Position numbers and translations under genes: made by a program
Shown: positions 7,545 to 12,850 of the stretch, in pieces
Layout: each line of letters starts with the position of its first letter
How positions within the stretch are numbered: position 1 is the first letter of the stretch
Source of the DNA: CAZZCN01 sp964652975
GTDB taxonomy: Bacteria; Bacillota; Clostridia; Saccharofermentanales; UBA5734
Direction: 5' to 3'
Assembly (NCBI GenBank): GCA_964652975.1
Contig: CAZZCN010000076.1
Coordinates: forward strand, 1-13,245
Length of the DNA stretch: 13,245 bases
The notes under the pieces: generated by a model
What the model was told of the DNA's origin: nothing
What the model saw: only the letters and a program-made list of their open reading frames with translations
The model's database searches: none

Positions 7545-8837
7545 ATGAGCGAGAGAAAATTAGGTTTTGACACATTACAGGTCCACGCAGGGCAGACTGC
7601 TGACCCGGTTACCAAATCCAGAGCGGTTCCAATCTATCAGACAACATCATACATTTTTGACAATGCACAGCACGCGGAGAACCTGTTTGCTTTAAAGGAA
7701 TTTGGCAATATCTATACAAGAATTATGAATCCCACGAGTGACGTTTTTGAGCAGAGGGTTGCAGCTCTTGAAGGCGGAGTTGGAGCCTTGGCGGTTGCCT
7801 CAGGTTCGGCGGCTATCACCTACTCCATTCTAAATATTGCTGGAACCGGCGATGAAATCGTAGCTGCAAGCACTCTTTACGGTGGAACATACAACCTGTT
7901 TTCTGTGACACTTCCCAAGCTTGGCATTAAAACAACGTTGGTGGATCCTGACGACGTAGAGAATTTTGCGAAGGCGATTACTCCTAAAACAAAGGCGCTT
8001 TACATCGAATCTCTAGGAAATCCCGGGATCAATATTGTAGATATCGAGAAGGTTGCCAAAATCGCACATGATAACGGCTTGCCACTTATTGTTGACAATA
8101 CATTCGGAACTCCTTATCTGATCAAGCCTTTTGAATTCGGAGCAGATATAGTTGTTCATTCAGCTACCAAATTCATAGGTGGTCACGGCACTTCAATCGG
8201 TGGTGTCATCGTTGATTCCGGCAAATTCGACTGGGCTGCCAGCGGAAGATTCCCTGATCTAACAGAGCCGGACCCAAGTTATCACGGTGTCAAATATGTC
8301 GAGGCTCTGGGACCTCTTGCTTATATTGTTAAGGCAAGAGTTACTCTTTTAAGAGACACAGGGGCATGCATAAGTCCATTCAACTCATTTCTCTTGTTAC
8401 AAGGTCTTGAGACTTTGTCACTCAGGGTTCAAAAGCATGTTGCCAATACATTGGAGATAGTCAAATTTCTAAGCAATCACAGTGCTGTTGCATGGGTTAA
8501 CTATCCCGGACTTGAAAGCAGCAAATATTATGAACTGAGTAAAAAGTATTTTCCTAAAGGCTCAGGCTCGATTTTTACATTCGGCATTAAAGGTTCAAGC
8601 GATGTTGCGAAGAAATTCATCGATAATCTCGAGATTTTCTCACTTCTCGCAAATGTTGCCGATGCCAAGTCACTTGTAATTCATCCTGCAACGACAACTC
8701 ACTCCCAGCTTTCTGACTCGGATCAGATGGCAGCAGGTGTTACGCCTGACCAGATCAGGTTATCGATTGGTATAGAGGATGTCGAAGACCTTATTTATGA
8801 TCTTGACCAGGCTCTTACAAAGGCTGTTGCAAACTAA
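7545..8837 (+). CDS. metY: O-acetylhomoserine sulfhydrylase (MetY type)
   Basis: This is a PLP enzyme of the Cys/Met metabolism family (fold type I). It most likely joins O-acetyl-L-homoserine with sulfide to make L-homocysteine and acetate in the cytoplasm. The 430-residue length and the N-terminal GFDTLQVHAGQ are typical of MetY rather than the shorter (about 400-residue) cystathionine or methionine gamma-lyases. Seen motifs are IYTRIMNPT (residues 56-64), ASGSAAI (85-91), VDNTFGTP (183-190) with Asp184 for the PLP pyridine nitrogen, and HSATKFIGGHG (205-215) with Lys209 as the PLP-binding lysine. The gene appears monocistronic from the promoter at 7468, with a repeat block right after the stop. 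Substrate choice (O-acetyl versus O-succinylhomoserine, or lyase side activity) is inferred from overall resemblance only. Confidence 0.92.
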   Translation: MSERKLGFDTLQVHAGQTADPVTKSRAVPIYQTTSYIFDNAQHAENLFALKEFGNIYTRIMNPTSDVFEQRVAALEGGVGALAVASGSAAITYSILNIAGTGDEIVAASTLYGGTYNLFSVTLPKLGIKTTLVDPDDVENFAKAITPKTKALYIESLGNPGINIVDIEKVAKIAHDNGLPLIVDNTFGTPYLIKPFEFGADIVVHSATKFIGGHGTSIGGVIVDSGKFDWAASGRFPDLTEPDPSYHGVKYVEALGPLAYIVKARVTLLRDTGACISPFNSFLLLQGLETLSLRVQKHVANTLEIVKFLSNHSAVAWVNYPGLESSKYYELSKKYFPKGSGSIFTFGIKGSSDVAKKFIDNLEIFSLLANVADAKSLVIHPATTTHSQLSDSDQMAAGVTPDQIRLSIGIEDVEDLIYDLDQALTKAVAN

Positions 8838-8843
8838 ACTTAT

Positions 8844-8872
8844 TTGTTATATAGCAAACTGATATGTATTAT
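8844..8872 (+). promoter_or_regulatory. Weak candidate promoter for ridA
   Basis: TTGTTA (8844-8849), a 17-base spacer and TATTAT (8867-8872) fit a sigma-A promoter at four and five of six bases. If used, transcription from about 8879 would give ridA a leader of roughly 190 bases containing most of the repeat block. No better promoter was found nearer to ridA. Confidence 0.3.
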
Positions 8873-9054
8873 ATGATTTTAATGAAATAAAACAGTTTGC
8901 CAAATGCGTTTTGATATCATATTATAGCAAACTGTCTTATGTCATATAAATTTAAAGAAAACAAAACAGTTTGCCAAATGCGTTTTGATATCATGTCTGT
9001 TAAACAACTTGTTTCAAAACGCTATAGTTATACAACTTGTTTCAAAACGCTATA
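8854..9054. repeat. Composite block of nested direct and inverted repeats
   Basis: The block fills the metY-ridA spacer. Arm a, GCAAACTG (8854-8861 and 8927-8934), pairs with a', CAGTTTGC (8893-8900 and 8967-8974), over AT-rich loops of 31 and 32 bases. Each a' is followed by an identical segment containing b, GCGTTTTGA (8906-8914 and 8980-8988). In total 32 bases (8889-8920 and 8963-8994) are identical with a 74-base period. Then a 23-base unit occurs twice (9004-9026 and 9032-9054, period 28), each containing b', TCAAAACGC (9014-9022 and 9042-9050), the exact reverse complement of b. The order is a a' b a a' b b' b'. No T-run follows any stem, so ordinary termination is unlikely. It could be a regulatory leader, a protein-binding array or a small dispersed repeat element. 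Confidence 0.85.
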
Positions 9055-9070
9055 AGAAAGTGAAAATTCA

Positions 9071-9463
9071 ATGGAAATTTCAAAGAAAGTAATAAGCACA
9101 GATAAAGCCCCTGCCGCAATAGGACCATATTCACAGGCAATCGACACCGGGGTGTTCATTTACACCTCGGGACAGATACCTGTCGATCCCTCGTCCGGAC
9201 TTGTTGTTCAAGGCGGGATTGAAGAGCAGACAAAACAGGTTTTCGAAAATCTGCGAAACGTCCTGGAAGCTGCAGGAAGCGGTCTTGACCAAATTGTTAA
9301 AACGACGGTTTTCTTAAAGGATATGGGCGATTTTGCGAAGGTAAATGAAATTTACGCAACATATTTTACAACCCCCTATCCTGCCCGTTCGTGTGTCGAG
9401 GTGGCGGCGTTGCCGAAGGGTGTTATGATAGAGGTTGAGGCAGTCGCCACTAAGTTGTGTTAA
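9071..9463 (+). CDS. ridA: RidA family enamine/imine deaminase
   Basis: RidA hydrolyses reactive enamines and imines such as 2-aminoacrylate, which PLP enzymes release, to ketoacids and ammonia, and so protects other PLP enzymes. The 130-residue product has the full YjgF/YER057c/UK114 pattern: APAAIGPYSQAI (residues 13-24), YTSGQIPVDP (31-40), QVFENLRNVLEAAG (56-69), KTTVFLKDM (77-85) and PYPARSCVEVAALPKGVMIEVEA (in parts from 102). Arg106 and Glu121 are the conserved active-site residues. The ribosome binding region AGAAAGTG is weak, about 9 bases from the ATG and directly after the repeat block. The neighbour metY encodes a PLP enzyme, which fits the function. The gene ends only 2 bases from the stop of tag on the other strand. 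Confidence 0.95.
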   Translation: MEISKKVISTDKAPAAIGPYSQAIDTGVFIYTSGQIPVDPSSGLVVQGGIEEQTKQVFENLRNVLEAAGSGLDQIVKTTVFLKDMGDFAKVNEIYATYFTTPYPARSCVEVAALPKGVMIEVEAVATKLC

Positions 9464-9465
9464 AA

Positions 9466-10074
9466 TTACGTTATGCAAAGCGATGTGTCTGAGTAAACAA
9501 AACAATCGGTTATATGGTCGTTTACAATGCCGACCGCCTGCATAAAAGAATATATTATTGTACTTCCAACGAACTTAAATCCCAAGTTCGACAAATCTTT
9601 TGAAATTCTGTCGGAGAGTATTGTCTTAGAAGGAATTTCGGATAATGACCTCCATGAGTTTACAATAGGTTTGTTATCCACATAATTCCAAATAAAATGA
9701 TCAAAGCTACCAAAAGAATTCTGAACTTCTCGGAATGCTTTTGCATTTGAAACAACAGATTTGATTTTAAGGCGATTTCGTATGATGCCGCTATCGGACA
9801 TCAGCATTTCTATTTTCTCATCATTGTATCCAATAATTCGTTCCAAATTATAATTATCGAAAGCAGTTCTAAAAGCATCGCGTTTCTTGAGTACTGTAAG
9901 CCAGCTAAGTCCGGCCTGCATTCCCTCAAGAACAATCATTTCAAAAAGGTGGCTATCATCGTGCACAGGTCTTCCCCATTCAAAATCATGATATTCTCTG
10001 TATAATGGGCTACCTGCGCACCATGAACAACGAATTTTGTCATTGTCAGTTACGCTTTGCTTATCGAGTGACAT
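9466..10074 (-). CDS. tag: DNA-3-methyladenine glycosylase I
   Basis: Tag removes 3-methyladenine from alkylated DNA in base excision repair. The 202-residue protein matches E. coli Tag along its length. The zinc-binding residues correspond to C16, H29, H187 and C191, with the same spacing as C4, H17, H175 and C179 of E. coli. LEGMQAGLSWLTVLKKR (residues 49-65) contains the base-pocket Glu50 and Trp58. YHDFEWG (28-34) and GFKFVGSTIIYSFMQAVGIVNDH (from 165) are also conserved. The N terminus is about 12 residues longer than in E. coli. The ATG follows the ferritin stop directly (TAAATG) and has no ribosome binding site of its own, so translation is probably coupled to ferritin. Its stop is 2 bases from that of convergent ridA, leaving no room for a terminator. 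Confidence 0.96.
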   Translation of the reverse strand: MSLDKQSVTDNDKIRCSWCAGSPLYREYHDFEWGRPVHDDSHLFEMIVLEGMQAGLSWLTVLKKRDAFRTAFDNYNLERIIGYNDEKIEMLMSDSGIIRNRLKIKSVVSNAKAFREVQNSFGSFDHFIWNYVDNKPIVNSWRSLSEIPSKTILSDRISKDLSNLGFKFVGSTIIYSFMQAVGIVNDHITDCFVYSDTSLCIT

Positions 10075-10587
10075 TTACAAAACCAGCGACGGAGGCGTGA
10101 AAATTCTGGTCATCAATTCTGCATCGAGCAGATATAGACTTTTGCTGTCCTGTCCGAAAAGTTCGTACTTCTGAATTAAATCCTCAACATTTTTCTCTTC
10201 TTCGCCCTGCTCTTTGATAAACCAGTCAAGAAATTGCATGGTTCTGAATTCCTTAAGAGTAAATGCTTCATAATAGATGTTGTTAATTGATGCAGTTATA
10301 AATTGTTCGTGAGCAAGGGCGGCTGTCAATGGAGCTGCAAAATTTTCAAAATCCACTGTCGGTCCGGCAAGCTCTGCAAGTTCGACTTTTACAGAGTTAT
10401 TAAGTGCGTATTGCATGAAAAGCAATGCATGTGCGCGCTCCTCTTGCTCTTGTACCTTAAACCAATTAGCAAAACCGTTCAATCCCTTGGATGTGTAGTA
10501 GCAGCTCATTGACAGGTACAAATACGCGGAGAAAAACTCCTTGTTGATCTGTTCATTGACTAATTTGATGATTTTTTCGTTTAACAT
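10075..10587 (-). CDS. ftnA: Bacterial non-haem ferritin
   Basis: Ferritin oxidises Fe2+ at a di-iron centre and stores the iron in a 24-subunit shell, limiting free iron and oxidative damage. The 170-residue four-helix protein has all ferroxidase residues at the same numbers as E. coli FtnA: Glu17, Glu50, His53, Glu94, Gln127 and Glu130, plus Tyr24. Typical segments are NEQINKEFFSAYLYLSMS (11-28) and QEQEERAHA (46-54). The ATG at 10587 is chosen because GGAAGGAAG lies 7 bases upstream; the earlier in-frame ATG at 10605 overlaps this site and would add six residues. The gene lies between heliorhodopsin and tag on the same strand. It is separated from heliorhodopsin by a repeat-rich spacer and joined directly to tag. 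Confidence 0.95.
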   Translation of the reverse strand: MLNEKIIKLVNEQINKEFFSAYLYLSMSCYYTSKGLNGFANWFKVQEQEERAHALLFMQYALNNSVKVELAELAGPTVDFENFAAPLTAALAHEQFITASINNIYYEAFTLKEFRTMQFLDWFIKEQGEEEKNVEDLIQKYELFGQDSKSLYLLDAELMTRIFTPPSLVL

Positions 10588-10594
10588 AAAATTA

Positions 10595-10603
10595 CTTCCT
10601 TCC
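10595..10603 (-). promoter_or_regulatory. Ribosome binding site that sets the ferritin start
   Basis: Read leftward, GGAAGGAAG lies 7 bases before the ATG at 10587. It overlaps the alternative in-frame ATG at 10605, which therefore cannot use it. Confidence 0.7.
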
Positions 10604-10618
10604 ATTTGTTTTTTGGGT

Positions 10619-10907
10619 GGAGTTTTAACACAACTCCGGGCTGTCGATAAAATTTCGTTATACTAAGGAGAAAGTCAAAACTAAAGTTTTGACTCTAGAA
10701 AATCTGCTTAGGCAGATTTCCTGTGACAATTTTCTCAACGCCGCATTTCGGAATTTTAACACTATTCCAGGAGTTGTCGGAAAAATTTCGAAAGGCCAGG
10801 CGATGGAAGTTTCAAATTTACGAGCATATGCTTTATATGTGACTAAATTTGAAGCTTTCAGCAACGCCGCATTTCGGAATTTTAACACAACTCTTATGAG
10901 GGTTGCA
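10619..10907. repeat. Repeat-rich spacer between heliorhodopsin and ferritin
   Basis: A 27-base sequence is present twice, identical, at 10736-10762 and 10862-10888 (period 126); its right part is GGAATTTTAACAC. A related segment, GGAGTTTTAACACAACTCC, at 10619-10637 forms its own hairpin. TGTCG-x2-AAAATTTCG recurs at 10642-10657 and 10776-10790. Inverted repeats fill the rest: AGTCAAAACT/AGTTTTGACT (10673-10682, 10685-10694), AAATCTGC/GCAGATTT (10700-10707, 10712-10719), and a 16-bp stem with two G-T wobbles (10805-10820, 10844-10859). The last hairpin, CAACTCT/AGGGTTG (10889-10895, 10900-10906 approximately), overlaps the heliorhodopsin stop codon. The pattern suggests a dispersed structured repeat, or an RNA-processing or attenuation region between the two genes. 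Confidence 0.8.
10805..10859. repeat. Long inverted repeat with 16-bp stem
   Basis: Positions 10805-10820 pair with 10844-10859 with only two G-T wobbles on the + strand sense. The 23-base loop contains the palindrome AGCATATGCT (10823-10832). It is the strongest single hairpin of the spacer and lies between the two 27-base direct repeats. Confidence 0.75.
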
Positions 10908-11679
10908 TGACACCGGAAAAAACTAACCAAGCCAGTACCGACTTAGCAACAAGGCTAAGTACTATGTATGTCCGTTCACCGTACAAATAGTTCGCCCATT
11001 TGCCAACTTTTTTGTATTGTAGAATCATGTTGATAGGAAACAGGTTGAAGAATACAAAATATGATCCTACTATTGCGTAGACAAACCAAGGTACTTCCTT
11101 GGGGTCTGCATTGCCGAAAGCATAAAGGACAATTACCACCCATGCTCCCAGACCTGTTATAGTTCCAAAAACAAACGATTTCCAGTCCGTCTTTTGCTTG
11201 TAATAGCTTATCTCCTCCATATTTAGTCCGAACAGGTTCATCGATGCGTTGAGCAGGAAAATAAGTATCAAAGCCCCGATGTCGAAAACTCCGAAAAGCT
11301 GGGCAATCAAAACAATCATAATAGAAGAACTGAGTGAATATTCATACCAGCGGAATTTGTTCATCCCTTTGCCCAGATCTGAATTGTAAATCTTATTGGT
11401 TCTTGGAAGAACAATTATGAAATGCGCTAAAGCAGATAGAAAGAGAAAGACAGCCACCAATGCTGCAAATGGAAGTTCTCCGATTTTCTCGGGTGTGGTG
11501 ACAAGTCTCATCTGTGTCCTGTCAAATGTCAAAAAATATGACCAGACAGGTGTTCTGAAATCCGCAATTTTCTCAATTGAAAGGGCGAAAAACAGCATGG
11601 CACAGCCTTGAATGAAATGAAGAAAACCCATGATCGTGTTGAACCTTTTTAGTGAAGTAAAGCTAATTTCTTTTCCCAT
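10894..11679 (-). CDS. Heliorhodopsin
   Basis: This 261-residue, seven-helix membrane protein is a heliorhodopsin, a retinal protein with topology inverted relative to type I rhodopsins and generally held to be a light sensor rather than a pump. Helix 3 carries the family hallmark RWYEYSLSSSIMIVLIAQ (110-127), with Glu113 as the Schiff-base counterion. Helix 7 carries LSLVAKSVLAW (241-251), with Lys246 as the retinal lysine in the S-x3-K pattern. His21 and His86 match the conserved histidines of helices 1 and 2, and their spacing to Glu113 agrees with heliorhodopsin 48C12 (His80, Glu107, Ser237, Lys241, as I recall them). NASMNLFGLNMEE (144-156) is also typical. AGGAGGAGGG lies 6 bases before the ATG. 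Downstream on the same strand are ferritin and tag. No carotenoid or retinal gene is in the window. Confidence 0.93.
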   Translation of the reverse strand: MGKEISFTSLKRFNTIMGFLHFIQGCAMLFFALSIEKIADFRTPVWSYFLTFDRTQMRLVTTPEKIGELPFAALVAVFLFLSALAHFIIVLPRTNKIYNSDLGKGMNKFRWYEYSLSSSIMIVLIAQLFGVFDIGALILIFLLNASMNLFGLNMEEISYYKQKTDWKSFVFGTITGLGAWVVIVLYAFGNADPKEVPWFVYAIVGSYFVFFNLFPINMILQYKKVGKWANYLYGERTYIVLSLVAKSVLAWLVFSGVMQPS

Positions 11680-11771
11680 AAAATACCCTCCTCCTAATTT
11701 TATTCAATTTTATTGGATTTTTCCGGCAAAAACTATTCCTTGCTGATGCAACTAAATTGATTGCATTTTTA

Positions 11772-11785
11772 AGTTATACATAACT
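11772..11785. repeat. Palindrome at the heliorhodopsin transcription start
   Basis: AGTTAT AC ATAACT is a perfect dyad. It would lie roughly at +7 to +20 of the predicted heliorhodopsin transcript, a usual place for a repressor operator. No regulator is encoded nearby, so the role is inferred from position alone. Confidence 0.4.
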
Positions 11786-11798
11786 ACCGTTGATTCTT

Positions 11799-11804
11799 AT
11801 TATA
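11799..11804 (-). promoter_or_regulatory. Candidate -10 box of the heliorhodopsin promoter
   Basis: Read leftward this is a perfect TATAAT, but 17 bases further upstream there is only TTTTTT, not a recognisable -35 box. The promoter may need an activator or use another contact. The leader would be about 113 bases. Confidence 0.45.
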
Positions 11805-11880
11805 CACCTTTGAAAGTATTAAAAAAATAAAAAATTGTAATATATTTAATAATTATTTTATGATTTCACTTTCCCAGGTT

Positions 11881-11907
11881 ATTAGTGCAACAGCTTGTTG
11901 CACTAAT
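11881..11907. repeat. 27-base perfect dyad
   Basis: ATTAGTGCAACA (11881-11892) and TGTTGCACTAAT (11896-11907) are exact reverse complements around GCT. Neither strand has a T-run after the stem, so it is not a classical terminator. It lies about 80 bases upstream of the heliorhodopsin -10 box and about 85 bases past the toxin stop. It may be a regulator site or a Rho-independent-like structure without tail. Confidence 0.7.
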
Positions 11908-11955
11908 TCTAAATCAATATATTCTGATTCAAATTTTATCATATATTAATGTTTG

Positions 11956-11974
11956 AGTGTTACATAATAACACT
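11956..11974. repeat. Small hairpin after the toxin gene
   Basis: AGTGTTA (11956-11962) pairs with TAACACT (11968-11974) around CATAA. It begins about 17 bases past the toxin stop in the leftward direction. No T-run follows leftward, so termination there is doubtful; it may instead protect the 3' end of the toxin message. Confidence 0.4.
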
Positions 11975-11990
11975 TTCATTTCATTCTTCG

Positions 11991-12263
11991 TTATACCCCG
12001 TCATAATGTGTCCACATTCGCAACACCTTTATCGATTTGCTTTCTTCCAGTACTTTATACACCACCCTATGCTGCAGATTAATTCTTCTTGAGAAAAACC
12101 CATCCAGATTACCCACTAATTTCTCATACGGTGGAGGATTCTGAAATGGATTTCTCATTATAATTTTTAATAATGTTCTCGTTTTTTCTTCGAGACCTGC
12201 TTGTTTGATGAGCTTTTTGTCTTTTTGTGCCTGCTTAGTGAAGTAAATTTCATATTCTACCAT
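11991..12263 (-). CDS. YoeB/Txe family mRNA-cleaving toxin
   Basis: YoeB-type toxins are ribosome-dependent ribonucleases of the RelE superfamily that cut mRNA in the A site and arrest growth until antitoxin returns. The 90-residue product matches the family: PPPYEKLVGNLDGFFSRRI (43-61) corresponds to the PEPLKGNLSGFWSRRI block, followed by QHRVVYKV (64-71) and the C-terminal THYDGV (85-90). By alignment, Glu47, Arg66, His86 and Tyr87 correspond to catalytic Glu46, Arg65, His83 and Tyr84 of E. coli YoeB, so the toxin looks intact. Its ATG overlaps the antitoxin stop by 7 bases, with GAGG inside the antitoxin as ribosome binding site. This gives coupled and usually lower toxin synthesis. Confidence 0.93.
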   Translation of the reverse strand: MVEYEIYFTKQAQKDKKLIKQAGLEEKTRTLLKIIMRNPFQNPPPYEKLVGNLDGFFSRRINLQHRVVYKVLEESKSIKVLRMWTHYDGV

Positions 12264-12511
12264 TCTTCATCCTCGCTGTACTTCTCGCATGCCGATAAAG
12301 CTTCTTTGTCTGCATCAATTATGCTTTTTGCCATGCCCGTAATTGCATTTAGATAAATCGTTTCCTCTATCGCTTTCCAATCATCTTCGGAAATAAGCAC
12401 CGCATTTTGACCTTTATTATTAATTATTGTTATTGGCTCCGCATTAGCATTCACATCCGCTATAAGCTGATACAATTTAACTCTTGCATTAGTAGCATTT
12501 ATTACTGTCAT
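12257..12511 (-). CDS. YefM/Phd family antitoxin
   Basis: The 84-residue product is the partner of the downstream YoeB-type toxin. Its N-terminal half, beginning MTVINATNARVKLYQLI and continuing through PITIINNKGQNAVLISEDDW, is the Phd/YefM DNA-binding dimer fold. The acidic C-terminal part, ending EKYSEDEEW, is the flexible segment that wraps and neutralises the toxin. In this family the antitoxin, and more strongly the toxin-antitoxin complex, represses its own promoter; a fitting operator is seen at 12632-12653. AAGGAGG lies 8 bases before the ATG. Gene order (antitoxin first) and 7-base overlap are as expected. Confidence 0.93.
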   Translation of the reverse strand: MTVINATNARVKLYQLIADVNANAEPITIINNKGQNAVLISEDDWKAIEETIYLNAITGMAKSIIDADKEALSACEKYSEDEEW

Positions 12512-12628
12512 GTTTTTTTCCTCCTTTTTCTATTTTCGTCATTTTTCGTTTCACTATTTGTGTTTTGTTTATACAATACACTTTCCAATGAGTTGTTCTT
12601 GTAACGTATTTTCTTTTATTCTAACATT

Positions 12629-12657
12629 ATTATAACGTACGTTATTGCGTACGTCAA
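12629..12657 (-). promoter_or_regulatory. Promoter of the toxin-antitoxin operon
   Basis: Read leftward, TTGACG (12657-12652), a 17-base spacer and a perfect TATAAT (12634-12629) form a strong sigma-A promoter. The leader before the antitoxin ATG is about 110 bases. Confidence 0.8.
12632..12653. promoter_or_regulatory. Paired-palindrome operator of the toxin-antitoxin operon
   Basis: A 14-base palindrome, ATAACGTACGTTAT (12632-12645), and a shorter CGTACG (12648-12653) share the same core, with centres 12 bases apart. They cover the promoter spacer and touch both boxes. This long-plus-short design is like the E. coli yefM-yoeB operator, where the core is TGTACA; here the core is CGTACG. Confidence 0.65.
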
Positions 12658-12766
12658 GAAGTAGATTTTCAAAGCTCATTCCGTTTTAAAAGCAAATTCG
12701 CACTCGTCATTTTTTTGTCAATATTGCGTTTTTTTAGCAATCTTTTATTCTATTTGTATATTTTTA

Positions 12767-12795
12767 TTGAAAAGAATTTAACTATATTCTATAAT
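12767..12795 (+). promoter_or_regulatory. Predicted sigma-A promoter of the methyltransferase gene
   Basis: TTGAAA (12767-12772), a 17-base spacer and a perfect TATAAT (12790-12795). Transcription would begin near 12802, giving a leader of about 49 bases with AAGGAGG (12835-12841) 9 bases before the ATG. Confidence 0.75.
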
Positions 12796-12850
12796 CTGAA
12801 CATCGAGTTTTATGAAATATACTATATATATGTTAAGGAGGAATTTTTTA

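Larger units (their letters stand above)
11680..11990. other. Spacer upstream of the heliorhodopsin gene
   Basis: This 311-base, very AT-rich region lies between the heliorhodopsin start and the toxin stop, both leftward. It contains a candidate heliorhodopsin promoter, a palindrome just past its predicted start site, a 27-base dyad and a 7-bp hairpin (11956-11962 and 11968-11974). No gene and no T-tailed terminator for the toxin-antitoxin pair was found. Confidence 0.6.
12512..12850. other. Divergent spacer between antitoxin and methyltransferase genes
   Basis: This 339-base AT-rich region holds the leftward toxin-antitoxin promoter with its operator and the rightward promoter at 12767-12795. 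The middle part (about 12660-12765) has several T-runs and a short TTGC/GCAA dyad near 12724-12740 but no gene or clear terminator. Confidence 0.65.

Noticed and set aside
7545..8837. Methionine gamma-lyase or cystathionine lyase instead of MetY
   Set aside because: Length of 430 residues and the N-terminal pattern fit the sulfhydrylase better; a lyase side activity cannot be excluded.
8854..9054. Possible CRISPR array in the metY-ridA spacer
   Set aside because: Only two copies of each unit, different unit types, repeat lengths and spacing unlike CRISPR, and no cas genes.
10619..10907. Integron attC-like sites or an insertion sequence in the heliorhodopsin-ferritin spacer
   Set aside because: No integrase or transposase, no consistent attC core pairs, and no terminal inverted repeats enclosing the whole block.
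10658..10930. Open frames on both strands (10658-10930 leftward, 10689-10910 rightward) with duplicated peptide stretches
   Set aside because: They are translations of the 27-base repeats and hairpins, overlap the heliorhodopsin 3' end, and lack ribosome binding sites.
10894..11679. Type I (bacteriorhodopsin-like) rhodopsin or ordinary membrane protein
   Set aside because: The helix 3 YEYSLSSS pattern, S-x3-K in helix 7 and histidine positions are those of heliorhodopsin; the D-x-x-x-x-x-x-x-x-x-x-[DE] pump motif is absent.
12407..12604. Rightward 65-codon frame over the antitoxin start
   Set aside because: Antisense to the antitoxin, low-complexity Phe/Tyr-rich translation from AT-rich DNA, no ribosome binding site.
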